From NCBI RefSeq assembly GCF_008801935.1, contig NZ_VZOT01000017.1:1-48276 (forward strand): 48,276 nt of DNA. The letters are read 5' to 3'. The notes beneath the pieces are model-generated. The model had not been told where the DNA came from. It searched no databases and saw only the letters and a list, made by a program, of their open reading frames with translations. A program made the translations under genes and the position numbers. Source of the stretch: Comamonas kerstersii (lineage in GTDB: Bacteria > Pseudomonadota > Gammaproteobacteria > Burkholderiales > Burkholderiaceae_C). Below are positions 1 to 8,795 of the stretch, in pieces (position 1 is the stretch's first letter; the number at the start of each line of letters is the position of its first letter).

Positions 1-137
1 GCTTCTTCGACGGCAATCTCGTCAAAGGGGTTCATGCTCATCTTGACGTTGGCGATGTCCACGCCTGTGCCGTCGGACTTCACGCGGACTTTGACGTTGT
101 AGTCCACCACGCGCTTGACTGGGACCAGTACCTTCAT
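1..137 (-). CDS. etfB: Electron transfer flavoprotein subunit beta (5' part only)
   Basis: Beta subunit of the soluble electron-transfer flavoprotein, which passes electrons from acyl-CoA dehydrogenases to the ETF:quinone oxidoreductase. Only the first 45 codons are present; the gene continues off the left edge. The start [17 protein letters not shown] and the later [11 protein letters not shown] block are the typical N-terminus of this family. The ATG (complement of 135-137) follows AAGGAG (complement of 145-150). etfA would be expected downstream, outside the window. An operator-like palindrome lies upstream at 181-196. Confidence 0.93.
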   Translation of the reverse strand, partial: MKVLVPVKRVVDYNVKVRVKSDGTGVDIANVKMSMNPFDEIAVEE

Positions 138-180
138 GCTGCAGCTCCTTGGGAATCGGTGAGATTGCAAATGGTTGAAA

Positions 181-196
181 TTGACGTTGACGTAAA
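181..196. promoter_or_regulatory. Palindromic operator-like site upstream of etfB (LiuR-type)
   Basis: TTGACGTTGACGTAAA is an imperfect palindrome (TTnACGTTnACGTnAA) 44 bases upstream of the etfB start. It resembles, from memory, the operator of LiuR, a MerR-family regulator of branched-chain amino acid and fatty acid breakdown in proteobacteria, whose regulon includes etf genes. The rest of the 138-344 gap holds no gene. Confidence 0.45.
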
Positions 197-344
197 TTGG
201 CATGCATTCTATGTGGCACTGCAACAAAAAACTGTACAGTGCGAACCAATGCAGCAACTCAAAAAAGAACGATCGTGCCATTTTATGCACGCATCGTCTT
301 GCAAACAGAGTTATTTCACGCGAACTAGGTAGATTCCCTAGTCA

Positions 345-1127
345 TCAGATTGCACCGCGCCAGTGCGGCTGACGCTTTTGCGCAAAAGCCTGTGCACCTT
401 CCTGGGCATCGGCATCCATCATGTTGCAGGCCATGGTTTCACCAGCCAGCGCATAAGCTGCATCCAGCCCCAGTTCACGCTGGCGGTACATCAAGGCCTT
501 ACCCATGCGCACAGCCGTTGCTGGCTTTTGCACGATGGACTGCAGCAGCTGTTCCACCTGCGCATCGAGCTGCTCTGGCGGCACGTCACGGTTGATCAAG
601 CCACGTGCCTGCGCTTCTGGTGCACCGATGAAGTCGCCCGTGAGCAGCATCTCCATGGCGTGCTTGAAGGGCACGTTGCGCACCAGCGGCACGCTGGGCG
701 TCGCACAGAAAAGGCCATAGTTGATGCCACTGGTGGCAAAACGTGCCTCGGTACTGGCCACCGCCAGATCGCACTGCGCCACCAGCTGGCAGCCTGCTGC
801 CGTGGCAATGCCCTGCACACGCGCAATCACCGGCACGGGCAGGCGCGTAATGCTCAGCATCATGCGCGAGCACTGTGCAAACAGTTGCTGGTAGTAGCTC
901 AGTTCGGGGTGTGCAGCCATGTCCTTGAGGTTGTGCCCGGCACAGAAGGCCTTGCCATGGGCAGCCAGCACCACCGCACGCAGCTGCTCATCCAGCGCCA
1001 GGGTGTCCAGCGCATGCTGCAGGGCCTGCAGCATCTCCTGCCCCAGCGCGTTAAAGCGGGCGGGATCATTCAGGGTCAGCGTGACCACACCACGTGCGTC
1101 ACGGCTTTGCAGCAAGATGTCACTCAT
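345..1127 (-). CDS. Enoyl-CoA hydratase/isomerase family protein (crotonase fold)
   Basis: A 260-residue crotonase-superfamily protein, close to full family length. The CoA-binding/oxyanion-hole segment FCAGHNLKDM lies at about residues 61-70, and the second oxyanion segment GIATAAGCQL at 106-115. In classical enoyl-CoA hydratase the two catalytic glutamates fall in the GGGCEL and PEI-LG blocks. Here the matching positions read Q114 (GCQL) and glycine (INYG, about 138), so ordinary hydration chemistry is doubtful. This pattern recalls ECHDC3-like members. It sits 3 bp after the HDAC-like gene on the same strand, so the two are probably cotranscribed. The exact substrate cannot be told from sequence. 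Confidence 0.85.
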   Translation of the reverse strand: MSDILLQSRDARGVVTLTLNDPARFNALGQEMLQALQHALDTLALDEQLRAVVLAAHGKAFCAGHNLKDMAAHPELSYYQQLFAQCSRMMLSITRLPVPVIARVQGIATAAGCQLVAQCDLAVASTEARFATSGINYGLFCATPSVPLVRNVPFKHAMEMLLTGDFIGAPEAQARGLINRDVPPEQLDAQVEQLLQSIVQKPATAVRMGKALMYRQRELGLDAAYALAGETMACNMMDADAQEGAQAFAQKRQPHWRGAI

Positions 1128-1130
1128 GAT

Positions 1131-2084
1131 TTACAGATCAGCAAGTACGCGAAGATGTGCCTCCACACTGCGCGACAGAGGCCCCATCATGTAGCCGCCT
1201 TCCAGACAGGACACGACACGTCCGTGACAGAAGCGACGCGCCACATCCTTGATGCGCTCGGTCAGCCAGATATAGTCGTTCTCGGTCAGGTTGAGCTGCC
1301 CCATGTCGTCATCGCGGTGGGCATCAAAACCGGCGCTGATGAAAATCATCTCGGGCTTGAAGGCTTCCAGTCGCGGAATCCACAGCATCTCGACCAGCTC
1401 ACGGATGTCCATACCCTTGGTATAGGCCGACACCGGAGTATTGAGCATGTTGGAAGCCGGGTCCTTGTCTCCGCTGAATGGGTAGAAGGGGTGCTGAAAA
1501 AAGCTCACCATCAGCACGCGGTCGTCACCGGCCAGAATGTCTTCCGTGCCATTGCCATGGTGTACGTCAAAGTCCACAATCGCCACGCGCTTAAGATGGC
1601 GGCGCTGCAGCGCATGCAGGGCAGCAATGGCAACGTTGTTGAAAAAACAAAATCCCATGGCCTTGTTGCGCGTGGCATGGTGACCGGGGGGGCGAATGGC
1701 GCAGAAAGCATTTTCCAGCGTGCCATCGAGCACTGCATCGGTCGCTGCCACGGCTGCACCGGCCGCATGCAGCGCAGCAGTCAGCGTGTGTGCATTGATG
1801 GCGGTATCGGTATCGATCTGCGTATATTCAGGGCCACCTGCCGCCTGCTCTTCCACCAGCCGGTCCGTGAGCCCACGCAGCGCTGCCACATGCATGCGGT
1901 CGTGCGCCAGTTCCACATCCCCTATCGCAGCCTGAGGTGCTTCCATGCGTTCCACACCATCAAACACCCCCGTCATCAGCAGACGATCTTCAATGGCGTC
2001 CAGACGCTCGGGGCTCTCGGGATGCCCCGGTCCCATTTCATGCCGCCAGCACGCACGGTGAGAAAAATAGCCTGTCTTCCCCAC
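1131..2084 (-). CDS. Histone deacetylase family protein (class II-like deacylase)
   Basis: A 317-residue zinc-dependent deacylase of the arginase/deacetylase fold. Visible motifs are HPESPERL near the N-terminus, RPPGHHA (131-137, the tandem active-site histidines), GFCFFNNVAIAA (144-155) and DFDVHHGNGT (171-180). The zinc ligands should be D173, H175 and D254 (in SAGFDAH). A C-terminal EGGY block completes the set. Bacterial relatives include acetylpolyamine amidohydrolases and HDAH enzymes; the substrate cannot be told apart here. The annotated start gives a natural N-terminus (MGKTGYFSH), but no strong ribosome binding site is visible. It reads into the crotonase-like gene with a 3-bp gap and diverges from the moxR cluster. 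Confidence 0.9.
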   Translation of the reverse strand: MGKTGYFSHRACWRHEMGPGHPESPERLDAIEDRLLMTGVFDGVERMEAPQAAIGDVELAHDRMHVAALRGLTDRLVEEQAAGGPEYTQIDTDTAINAHTLTAALHAAGAAVAATDAVLDGTLENAFCAIRPPGHHATRNKAMGFCFFNNVAIAALHALQRRHLKRVAIVDFDVHHGNGTEDILAGDDRVLMVSFFQHPFYPFSGDKDPASNMLNTPVSAYTKGMDIRELVEMLWIPRLEAFKPEMIFISAGFDAHRDDDMGQLNLTENDYIWLTERIKDVARRFCHGRVVSCLEGGYMMGPLSRSVEAHLRVLADL

Positions 2085-2199
2085 GTTTCTTGTCCCCTGT
2101 TTTTTTAGGTGTCGCTCACACTGCTGTCGATGCCGCGTGGCTCATCACCCGCCGTCATTCATCCAGTGCACAGCGCTTATCAGCGTCTACGTTTTGTCT

Positions 2200-3117
2200 A
2201 TGCATTCGCACCACATTCGCTCGCTTCTGAACCAGCTTAACACGGTCCTCGTTGGCAAAACACAGCAAGTACAAGACTGTGTCGTATGCCTATTGGCAGG
2301 CGGTCACCTGCTCATTGAAGACTTGCCTGGCGTGGGAAAAACCACGCTGGCACATGCCCTGGCGCACAGCTTTGGCCTGCAGTTTGCGCGGGTGCAATTC
2401 ACCTCCGACCTCATGCCCAGCGACCTGACTGGCGTGTCCGTCTACGACCGGGGCAGCGAAGGCTTTGTCTTTCATCCAGGCCCGCTGTTCACCCAGGTGC
2501 TGCTGGCCGATGAAATCAACCGCGCCAGCCCCAAGACGCAGAGTGCGCTGCTGGAAGCCATGGAAGAAAAGCAGGTCTCCGTCGAAGGCAAGACCCACAC
2601 CCTGCCTCAGCCGTTTTTTGTGATTGCGACACAGAATCCGCTGGAGCAACTCGGGACCTACCCGCTACCCGAGAGCCAGCTGGACCGTTTTTTGATGCGC
2701 ATCAAACTTGGCTACCCCGATCGCCAGGCCGAGCTGCAGCTGCTGGCCAACCACGGCCACCGCAGCATGGTGGATGCGCTGCCTGCACAAGTCACACTCG
2801 ATGAGCTGCGCAGCCTGCAGCAAGCTGTGCTGCACATCCATGCAGCGCCTGCACTGCTGCATTACATCCAGGATCTGCTCGACGCTTCGCGCAGCGGCCA
2901 ATGGTTTGTGCAGGGCCTGTCGCCACGTGCAGGCATTGCCCTGCTGCGTGCTGCCAAGGCACATGCGCTGGTGCTGGGGCGCGACTATGTCTCGCCCGAC
3001 GATGTACAGGCTATCTTTGTACAGACCATGGCCCACCGCCTGCATGCCGTGGCCAACGCCGGGCGAGGCACGGTAGAGCAAGTGCGTGCCATGCTGCAGG
3101 CCATCGCCATTCCGTGA
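2200..3117 (+). CDS. MoxR-family AAA+ ATPase
   Basis: A 305-residue MoxR ATPase, thought to act as a chaperone-like motor for maturation of partner proteins. Walker A is GVGKTT (44-49), Walker B LLADEINRAS (101-110), sensor 1 ATQNP (143-147), and LDRF (161-164) is the typical arginine-finger region. The frame is open 21 codons further upstream, but MHSHHIRSLLNQLNTVLVGK matches the usual family start, so the ATG at 2200 is chosen; no clear ribosome binding site decides it. The stop overlaps the DUF58 start (TGATG at 3115-3119). The moxR-DUF58-transglutaminase order is a common genomic trio. Confidence 0.92.
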   Translation: MHSHHIRSLLNQLNTVLVGKTQQVQDCVVCLLAGGHLLIEDLPGVGKTTLAHALAHSFGLQFARVQFTSDLMPSDLTGVSVYDRGSEGFVFHPGPLFTQVLLADEINRASPKTQSALLEAMEEKQVSVEGKTHTLPQPFFVIATQNPLEQLGTYPLPESQLDRFLMRIKLGYPDRQAELQLLANHGHRSMVDALPAQVTLDELRSLQQAVLHIHAAPALLHYIQDLLDASRSGQWFVQGLSPRAGIALLRAAKAHALVLGRDYVSPDDVQAIFVQTMAHRLHAVANAGRGTVEQVRAMLQAIAIP

Positions 3118-4145
3118 TGCCACACGCCCCACACCCCACACGCAGCCGCTGGCGGCAGACCCTGCATGACTGGGCAGCACGCCGCCAGCGCCCCCACCCT
3201 CTGCACACGCTGCAGCAGCGCAATATCTATGTGATGCCCTCTGCGGCAGGCTGGGCACTGGCTGCCACACTGATGGTGCTGCTGGTGGCCAGCATCAACT
3301 TTCAGCTCAATCTGGGCTATGCCCTCACCTTTCTGATAGCAGGCAGCGCACTGGCCAGCCTCTGGATGGGGCACCGCAATCTGCGCGGCCTGCAGCTGCG
3401 GCTGGACAGCCTGCAGCCCGTCTTTCAGGGCGAGCGCGCCCACATTCCCGTGCTGCTGCATATCCACCAAGGACAGCGGGCGCGCCATGGCCTGTCTCTG
3501 GCGCTGGACCGGCTGCACGGGCCTCTGGCCTGGGCGCATACCGATGTCGCACCCGGTCAGACTGCGCGCGTAGAACTGGGCTCCGTGCCCCACCTGCGCG
3601 GCTGGCACCAGGTGCCCCGGATTCTGCTGGAAAGCCGTTTTCCACTGGGCGTCTTCCGGCTGTGGAGCTACTGGCAACCCGATGACCGAGTGCTGGTCTA
3701 CCCCGCCCCCGAAACGCCCATGCCCCCGGTTCGCTTTGGGCAAGCCAATGCGCATGGCTGCGCCCCCATGCAGCACAGCGGCAGCAGTGAGTTCGACGGC
3801 GTACGCAGCTACCAGCGCGGCGATGCCATGCGCCAGGTGGTCTGGAAAAAAGCCGCCACGGCACTGGCCTCTGGCAGCGGAGAACTGGTCGTGCGCGACA
3901 GCGCCCGCACCTCCACCCACACGCTGTGGCTGGATGCACGCGCCACCGGCCTGCGCGACCCGGAGGCACAGATTGCAAGGCTCACTGCCTGGGTGCTGTT
4001 TGCCCATGCGCAGCAATGGTCATGGGGACTGGTGCTGCCCAGTGGGCAACGCATTGCACCCGCCGGAGGCAGCGCACATTTGCACACCTGTCTGGCCGCG
4101 CTGGCGGTGGATGGCACGCACGCTGCCACAACCAGAAAAATATGA
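3117..4145 (+). CDS. DUF58 domain-containing membrane protein
   Basis: A 342-residue protein with a basic N-terminus, two adjacent hydrophobic segments (about residues 43-61 and 66-84) and a DUF58 domain marked by FDGVRSYQRGDAMRQVVWKKA in the second half. DUF58 proteins accompany MoxR ATPases; a von Willebrand-like fold and a role in complex assembly at the envelope have been proposed. The start ATG overlaps the moxR stop codon, implying translational coupling. After the stop lies a short repeat fragment (4159-4190) and then the transglutaminase gene 50 bp downstream. Confidence 0.88.
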   Translation: MPHAPHPTRSRWRQTLHDWAARRQRPHPLHTLQQRNIYVMPSAAGWALAATLMVLLVASINFQLNLGYALTFLIAGSALASLWMGHRNLRGLQLRLDSLQPVFQGERAHIPVLLHIHQGQRARHGLSLALDRLHGPLAWAHTDVAPGQTARVELGSVPHLRGWHQVPRILLESRFPLGVFRLWSYWQPDDRVLVYPAPETPMPPVRFGQANAHGCAPMQHSGSSEFDGVRSYQRGDAMRQVVWKKAATALASGSGELVVRDSARTSTHTLWLDARATGLRDPEAQIARLTAWVLFAHAQQWSWGLVLPSGQRIAPAGGSAHLHTCLAALAVDGTHAATTRKI

Positions 4146-4158
4146 ACAAAAAACCACG

Positions 4159-4190
4159 CCAACGCTTGATACACCTGCCCTGATAGCTAT
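4159..4190 (+). repeat. Short copy/fragment of the dispersed AGCT-GCGCTTG repeat
   Basis: The segment CGCTTGATACACCTGCCCTG closely matches the copy at 47491-47533, where the same block reads CGCTTGATGCATCTGCCCTG. It is followed by ATAGCTAT, which resembles the other end of the element. It fills the gap between the DUF58 gene and the transglutaminase gene. Confidence 0.55.
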
Positions 4191-4195
4191 AGATC

Positions 4196-6202
4196 ATGAA
4201 GCGATACCTCACCACCATGCCACGCGAAACCCGTGACACCCTGCTGGTGCTGGGCGTGGTGATACTGGTGCTGCTGCCCCATCTGGCTTTTCTGCCGTGG
4301 TGGGTCAGTGCGCTGGCGCTGCTCATCCTGACATGGCGGCTGGGCACGGTACTGCGGGGGCAGGCTCTGCCACGCAAATGGCTGCTCAACACGCTGCTGG
4401 TGCTGGCCGTCGCAGCCACCGCTCTGCAGTACCGCACCATCGTCGGGCCTGAAGCCGGCGTGGTGCTGATTTTGCTGCTGCTCGTGCTCAAGACGCTGGA
4501 GGTCCGTGCGCGGCGCGACGCCATGGTGATCTTCTTTCTGGGCTTTTTCACGCTGCTGACGCTGTTTCTGCAGTCGCAATCGCTGCTGATGGCCTGCGCC
4601 ATGCTGCTGGCGGCCTGGGGGCTGCTGGCCGCGCTGGTCAACGCCCATATGCCTGCGGGCTACCCGAGCCTGGGGCAGCTGCTGCGCACCTCCGGGCTGC
4701 TGATGCTGCTGGGCGCCCCTGTCATGCTGGTGCTGTTTCTGAGCTTCCCGCGCTTTGGGCCGCTGTGGGGCCTGCCTGCGCAGGAAAGCAAGGCCAGAAC
4801 CGGGCTGGGCAATCAGATCACCGTCGGGCAGGTGGCAGAGCTGGCGCAGGACTTCAGCGTGGCCCTGCGCGTGCGCTTTGCACTGCCCGATGGGCAGACG
4901 CCCCCGCAGCACCTGCTGTACTTTCGCGGCCCTGTGCTCAGCCATTTTGATGGCCGCCAGTGGCAGACAGGCAGTGACGAAGCCCCCATGCGCCCCAGCC
5001 AGCAGGCCACCGGTCTGGGCCAGGCCGTGCCCTATGAGCTGACGCTGGAACCGCACCACCAGCGCTGGCTGCTGACGCTGGACGCCACGCTGCAGCAGCC
5101 AGACATGCCACGGCGGCGCATGCTGCAGACCAGTGATCTGCAATGGCTGGCCTGGCGCCCCATCACCGATGTGCTGCGCTACCAGGCCCAGGCCCATCTG
5201 CATTTTGTCTATGGCCAGCAGCTGTCTGCCTGGCAGCGCAAGCCCTACCTGCAGCTGCCTGCAGACCTCAACCCGCGCACCCTGGCCTGGGCACAGCAGC
5301 TGCGCGCACAGCACGGTGCGGACGACATGGCCATCATCCAGGCCGCGCTCACGCAGCTGCGCCAGGGGGGCTACACCTACACACTCAGCCCCACCGTGGT
5401 CAGCAGCCCGCACACGGCCGATGCCTTCTGGTTCGATACGCGCGATGGCTTCTGTGAACACATCAGCTCTGCCTTTGCCGTGCTGATGCGCGCTGCGGGC
5501 ATTCCTGCACGACTGGTCACGGGCTATCAGGGCGGAGAGCGCAACCCGGTCGATGGCCTGTGGACGGTGCGCCAGAGCGATGCCCATGCCTGGACCGAAA
5601 TCTGGCTCCCCAATGAAGGCTGGCTGCGCATCGACCCCACCACGGCCGTGGCCCCCTCCCGCACCGAGCAGCTGCAGCGCCTGAGCCCACCGGCGAGTGC
5701 CTGGACCGGTGCGGCGGGCCGGGTCATGGGCTGGGACGCCATGCAGCAGCTGCGTGCACAGTGGGAAGCCATCAACCACCGCTGGAATGACTGGGTACTG
5801 AACTACACGCGCGGCGATCAGGCACAGCTGCTGCAGCGCCTGCGGCTCAGCCAGAACCTTGTAGCAACCCTGGCCACCGCACTGGGATGTGGCATGGCCC
5901 TGTTGCTGGCATGGCTGGGCCTGCAGCGCTGGCGCCAGCACTACATCGCCGATCCCTGGCAGCGCCTGATGCACCGCGCACGCCGCAGGCTGGCGCAGGC
6001 GGGCATTGCCCATGCTGACAGTCTGGGCCTGCAGGCGCTGGCACGCGCAGTCCAAGCACAATGGGGGGATGATTCGCGCCCACTGCAACAGTGGCTGCAA
6101 CAGATGGAACAATGGCGCTACGCACCACATGATGCGCAGACACCCAGTCTGCGCACATTGCAGCGCCATTACCGCGCATTGATCTGGCCCCGCACTTCAT
6201 GA
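4196..6202 (+). CDS. tgpA: TgpA-type transglutaminase (DUF3488 + transglutaminase-like core), inner membrane
   Basis: A 668-residue membrane protein. The N-terminal ~200 residues hold about six transmembrane helices (DUF3488). A periplasmic transglutaminase-like domain follows with a clear triad: C420 in GFCEHIS, H464 in DAHAWTE and D480 in RIDPT. One further helix lies near residues 560-585, before a C-terminal DUF4129-like tail. The family resembles Pseudomonas TgpA, an essential periplasmic protein of unsettled function. The start at 4196 (MKRYLTTMPRE) has no obvious ribosome binding site; an ATG 7 codons downstream is possible. The stop overlaps the mltB start (ATGA), completing an operon-like run from moxR. 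Confidence 0.9.
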   Translation: MKRYLTTMPRETRDTLLVLGVVILVLLPHLAFLPWWVSALALLILTWRLGTVLRGQALPRKWLLNTLLVLAVAATALQYRTIVGPEAGVVLILLLLVLKTLEVRARRDAMVIFFLGFFTLLTLFLQSQSLLMACAMLLAAWGLLAALVNAHMPAGYPSLGQLLRTSGLLMLLGAPVMLVLFLSFPRFGPLWGLPAQESKARTGLGNQITVGQVAELAQDFSVALRVRFALPDGQTPPQHLLYFRGPVLSHFDGRQWQTGSDEAPMRPSQQATGLGQAVPYELTLEPHHQRWLLTLDATLQQPDMPRRRMLQTSDLQWLAWRPITDVLRYQAQAHLHFVYGQQLSAWQRKPYLQLPADLNPRTLAWAQQLRAQHGADDMAIIQAALTQLRQGGYTYTLSPTVVSSPHTADAFWFDTRDGFCEHISSAFAVLMRAAGIPARLVTGYQGGERNPVDGLWTVRQSDAHAWTEIWLPNEGWLRIDPTTAVAPSRTEQLQRLSPPASAWTGAAGRVMGWDAMQQLRAQWEAINHRWNDWVLNYTRGDQAQLLQRLRLSQNLVATLATALGCGMALLLAWLGLQRWRQHYIADPWQRLMHRARRRLAQAGIAHADSLGLQALARAVQAQWGDDSRPLQQWLQQMEQWRYAPHDAQTPSLRTLQRHYRALIWPRTS

Positions 6203-7383
6203 AACGCCTGCTTTCCCATTCGCTTCTCCTGGCCCTTGCCGCATGCTGTAGCTTTCACATTCCGGCTTTCTCGCAAAACAGCGCCACCAAGCGCACCAGC
6301 ATGCAAACGCCCTATGGCCAGCGGGCGGATGCACAGCAGTGGGCTGAAGACATGGCGCAGCGCCATGGGCTGGACCCCGCATGGGTCAAGGCACAGCTGG
6401 CACAGGCGCGCTTTCTGCCGCAAGTGCCCAAGCTGATGACGCCAGCGCCCAAGACCCGCACCACGGCGCGCGACTGGGGCGACTACCGCCGCCGCTTTAT
6501 CGACCCCGTACGCATTCAGGCCGGTGTGCGCTTCTGGAACGAAAACGCCGACACCCTGGCACGTGCCGAGGCTCAATACGGTGTGCCTGCGTCCATGATC
6601 GTCGGCATCATTGGTGTGGAAACCATTTACGGCCGCCACATGGGCAATCTGCGCGTGCTCGACAGCCTGAGCACCCTGGCCTTTGACTTCCCACAGGCCC
6701 ACCCGCGTGCGGCCGAGCGCCAGCGCTACTTCCGCGGCGAGCTGGAGCAGTTTCTGCTGATGATGCACCAGGCAGGCACGCCCACCACCGGCCCGCGCGG
6801 CAGCTACGCCGGGGCCATGGGGCTGGGCCAGTTCATGCCCAGCAGCTGGGCACAGTGGGCGGTGGACTTTGATGGCGATGGCCGTATTGACCTGTTCAAC
6901 AGCCCGGCCGATGCGATTGGCTCCGTGGCCAACTACTTCAAGGCCCATGGCTGGGTACCCGGCATGCCCGTGTGGTACCCCGCGCGCTTTCAGGCAGAGC
7001 AGCTCGATTTGCCGACCCTGCTGGCACCCGACATCCTGCCCAGCTTTACCCCTGCGCAGATGCTGCGTCTGGGCGTACAGCCTGAAGGCGGCATGGGGCA
7101 TGAAGGACTGCTGGCCCTGATTGAGCTGAAAAACGGCGAAGATGCGCCCAGCTACATCGTGGGCACACAGAACTTCTACGCCATCACGCGCTACAACTGG
7201 TCGAGCTACTACGCAGCCGCCGTGCACGATCTGGGCGAAGAAGTCGCCGCTGCACGCCAGGGCAGCGTGCCCGGCATTGTGCTGCCCGTCATGGCACCAC
7301 AGGCGGAAAGTCCTGTGAGCCCCATGAACCCCACCAGTGCTGACAGCCCCGTGGGCCGCATCACCATCCGCGAGCATTCGTGA
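6199..7383 (+). CDS. mltB: Lytic murein transglycosylase B
   Basis: A 394-residue soluble-type lytic transglycosylase that cleaves the MurNAc-GlcNAc bond, forming 1,6-anhydro-MurNAc. It starts with a signal sequence containing LAAC (residues 13-16), which could be a lipobox as in E. coli MltB; signal peptidase I cleavage near residue 25 is an alternative. The catalytic glutamate is E141 in GVETIYGR, followed by the family block GAMGLGQFMPSSW and the DGDGRIDLF loop. The C-terminal ~30 residues are low-complexity. The start overlaps the tgpA stop by 4 bp, so the transglutaminase and this wall hydrolase are probably co-translated. Confidence 0.93.
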   Translation: MKRLLSHSLLLALAACCSFHIPAFSQNSATKRTSMQTPYGQRADAQQWAEDMAQRHGLDPAWVKAQLAQARFLPQVPKLMTPAPKTRTTARDWGDYRRRFIDPVRIQAGVRFWNENADTLARAEAQYGVPASMIVGIIGVETIYGRHMGNLRVLDSLSTLAFDFPQAHPRAAERQRYFRGELEQFLLMMHQAGTPTTGPRGSYAGAMGLGQFMPSSWAQWAVDFDGDGRIDLFNSPADAIGSVANYFKAHGWVPGMPVWYPARFQAEQLDLPTLLAPDILPSFTPAQMLRLGVQPEGGMGHEGLLALIELKNGEDAPSYIVGTQNFYAITRYNWSSYYAAAVHDLGEEVAAARQGSVPGIVLPVMAPQAESPVSPMNPTSADSPVGRITIREHS

Positions 7384-7403
7384 TGCCTTCATGCGCAATG
7401 ACA

Positions 7404-7423
7404 GCTTGCGCACTTGCGCAAGC
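7404..7423. terminator. Hairpin after mltB, possible terminator
   Basis: GCTTGCGC and GCGCAAGC form a perfect 8-bp stem with an ACTT loop just after the mltB stop. No T-run follows, so intrinsic termination is uncertain. It lies in the 147-bp gap before the binding-protein gene. Confidence 0.35.
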
Positions 7424-7530
7424 GGATCAACCTGCACAAGGCGTGCAATCCCTGCGGGGGATGCTCCTAGTAGCAAGCCAGGCCTGAAATACGCACGCTG
7501 TATGTCTTCACTCACCTCACGGAGACAGGC

Positions 7531-8742
7531 ATGCAACGCTGGAAACTTTCCCCCTTGTCACTCGCCTTCTGCGCACTGGGTCTGCTGGGCAGCGCCGCCC
7601 ACGCCCAGTTCAAGGAGCCAGACGTCGTCAAGATTGGCTTTATCACCGATATGTCCAGCCTCTACGCTGACGTGGAAGGCAGGCACGGTGCCACGGCCAT
7701 ACAGATGGCCATTGATGACTTTGGCGGCAAAGTACTGGGCAAGCCCATCGAACTACTGACGGCCGACCACCAGAACAAGGCCGATATTGCCGCCAGCAAG
7801 GCCCGTGAATGGATTGACCAGCAGAACATCAGCCTGGTCTTTGGCGGCACCAACAGCGCCACGGCACTGGCCATGGCCCAGGTAGCGACCGAGAAAAAAC
7901 GCGTCTTCGTGGACAACGGCGCGGGCACTTCCGTGCTGACCAATGAGCAGTGCAGCCCCTACATCGTGCACTACGCCTTTGACACCGTGGCCCTGGCCAA
8001 GGGCACGGGCAAGGCCGTGGTGGAAAACGGTGGCAAGACCTGGTTCTTTCTGACGGCCGACTACGCCTTTGGCCATGCGCTGGAAGCAGACACCACCAAG
8101 ATCGTCGAAGCCAATGGCGGCAAGGTGCTGGGTGCGGTCAAGACGCCGCTGAACGCCAGCGACTTCTCCAGCTTCATGCTCCAGGCCCAGAACTCCAAGG
8201 CCCAGATCCTCGGCCTGGCCAATGCAGGGGGCGACACAGTCAACTCCATCAAGGCTGCCAAGGAGTTTGGCATTGACAAGGCGATGAAGCCCGTGGGGCT
8301 GCTGATCTTCTTCTCCGACATCCACAGTCTGGGCGTGAAGAACACCGCGGGTCTGCAGTTCACCACCAGCTGGTACTGGGACATGAATGACGAAAGCCGC
8401 AAGTTTGCCGACAAGTTCATGGCCAAGACCAAGCGCCGCCCCAGCGAAATCCAGGCCGCCGACTACTCGGCCACCATGAACTACCTCAAGGCCGTAGAAA
8501 AAGCGGGCACGCTGGAAGCCGACAAGGTCATGGCTGCGTGGAAGGACATGGAGATCAACGACTTCTTTGGCAAGGGCCGCATCCGCCCCGATGGCCGCTA
8601 TGCCCACGACATGTACCTGATGGAGGTGAAGTCCCCCGCCGAATCCAAGGGCACCTGGGACTACTACAAGCGGGTCAAGACCCTGCCTGCCGAGGAAGTC
8701 TGGACCACCAAGGAAGAAAGCAAGTGCCAGTACTGGAAGTGA
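7531..8742 (+). CDS. ABC transporter periplasmic substrate-binding protein, branched-chain amino acid/amide type
   Basis: A 403-residue type I periplasmic binding protein (LivJ/AmiC-like, Peripla_BP_6). A signal peptide with the sequence SAAHA|QF predicts cleavage after residue 25. The mature start VVKIGFITDMSSLYADVEG and the later FGGTNSATALAMAQVA block are typical of this family. GGAGA before the ATG serves as ribosome binding site. No permease or ATPase gene lies beside it, so it is an orphan binding protein; many Comamonadaceae carry such orphans. Ligand unknown. A strong terminator follows at 8763-8793. Confidence 0.9.
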   Translation: MQRWKLSPLSLAFCALGLLGSAAHAQFKEPDVVKIGFITDMSSLYADVEGRHGATAIQMAIDDFGGKVLGKPIELLTADHQNKADIAASKAREWIDQQNISLVFGGTNSATALAMAQVATEKKRVFVDNGAGTSVLTNEQCSPYIVHYAFDTVALAKGTGKAVVENGGKTWFFLTADYAFGHALEADTTKIVEANGGKVLGAVKTPLNASDFSSFMLQAQNSKAQILGLANAGGDTVNSIKAAKEFGIDKAMKPVGLLIFFSDIHSLGVKNTAGLQFTTSWYWDMNDESRKFADKFMAKTKRRPSEIQAADYSATMNYLKAVEKAGTLEADKVMAAWKDMEINDFFGKGRIRPDGRYAHDMYLMEVKSPAESKGTWDYYKRVKTLPAEEVWTTKEESKCQYWK

Positions 8743-8762
8743 ACTGAACGCTTCAAACCACA

Positions 8763-8793
8763 AAAAAATGCAGACCGGGTGTCTGCATTTTTT
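8763..8793. terminator. Bidirectional Rho-independent terminator
   Basis: AAAAAATGCAGAC and GTCTGCATTTTTT pair perfectly around a CGGGT loop, with A- and T-tracts on either side. It separates the convergent binding-protein and acyl-CoA synthetase genes. Confidence 0.9.
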
Positions 8794-8795
8794 AT

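Noticed and set aside
4187..6169. A very long open frame on the minus strand opposite the transglutaminase gene
   Set aside because: It is exactly antisense to tgpA, is rich in Gln/His/Ala, has no domain and no ribosome binding site; GC-rich genes commonly create such shadows. The same holds for the minus-strand frame opposite ftsH (27809-29731) and the plus-strand frame opposite the deacylase (363-2108).
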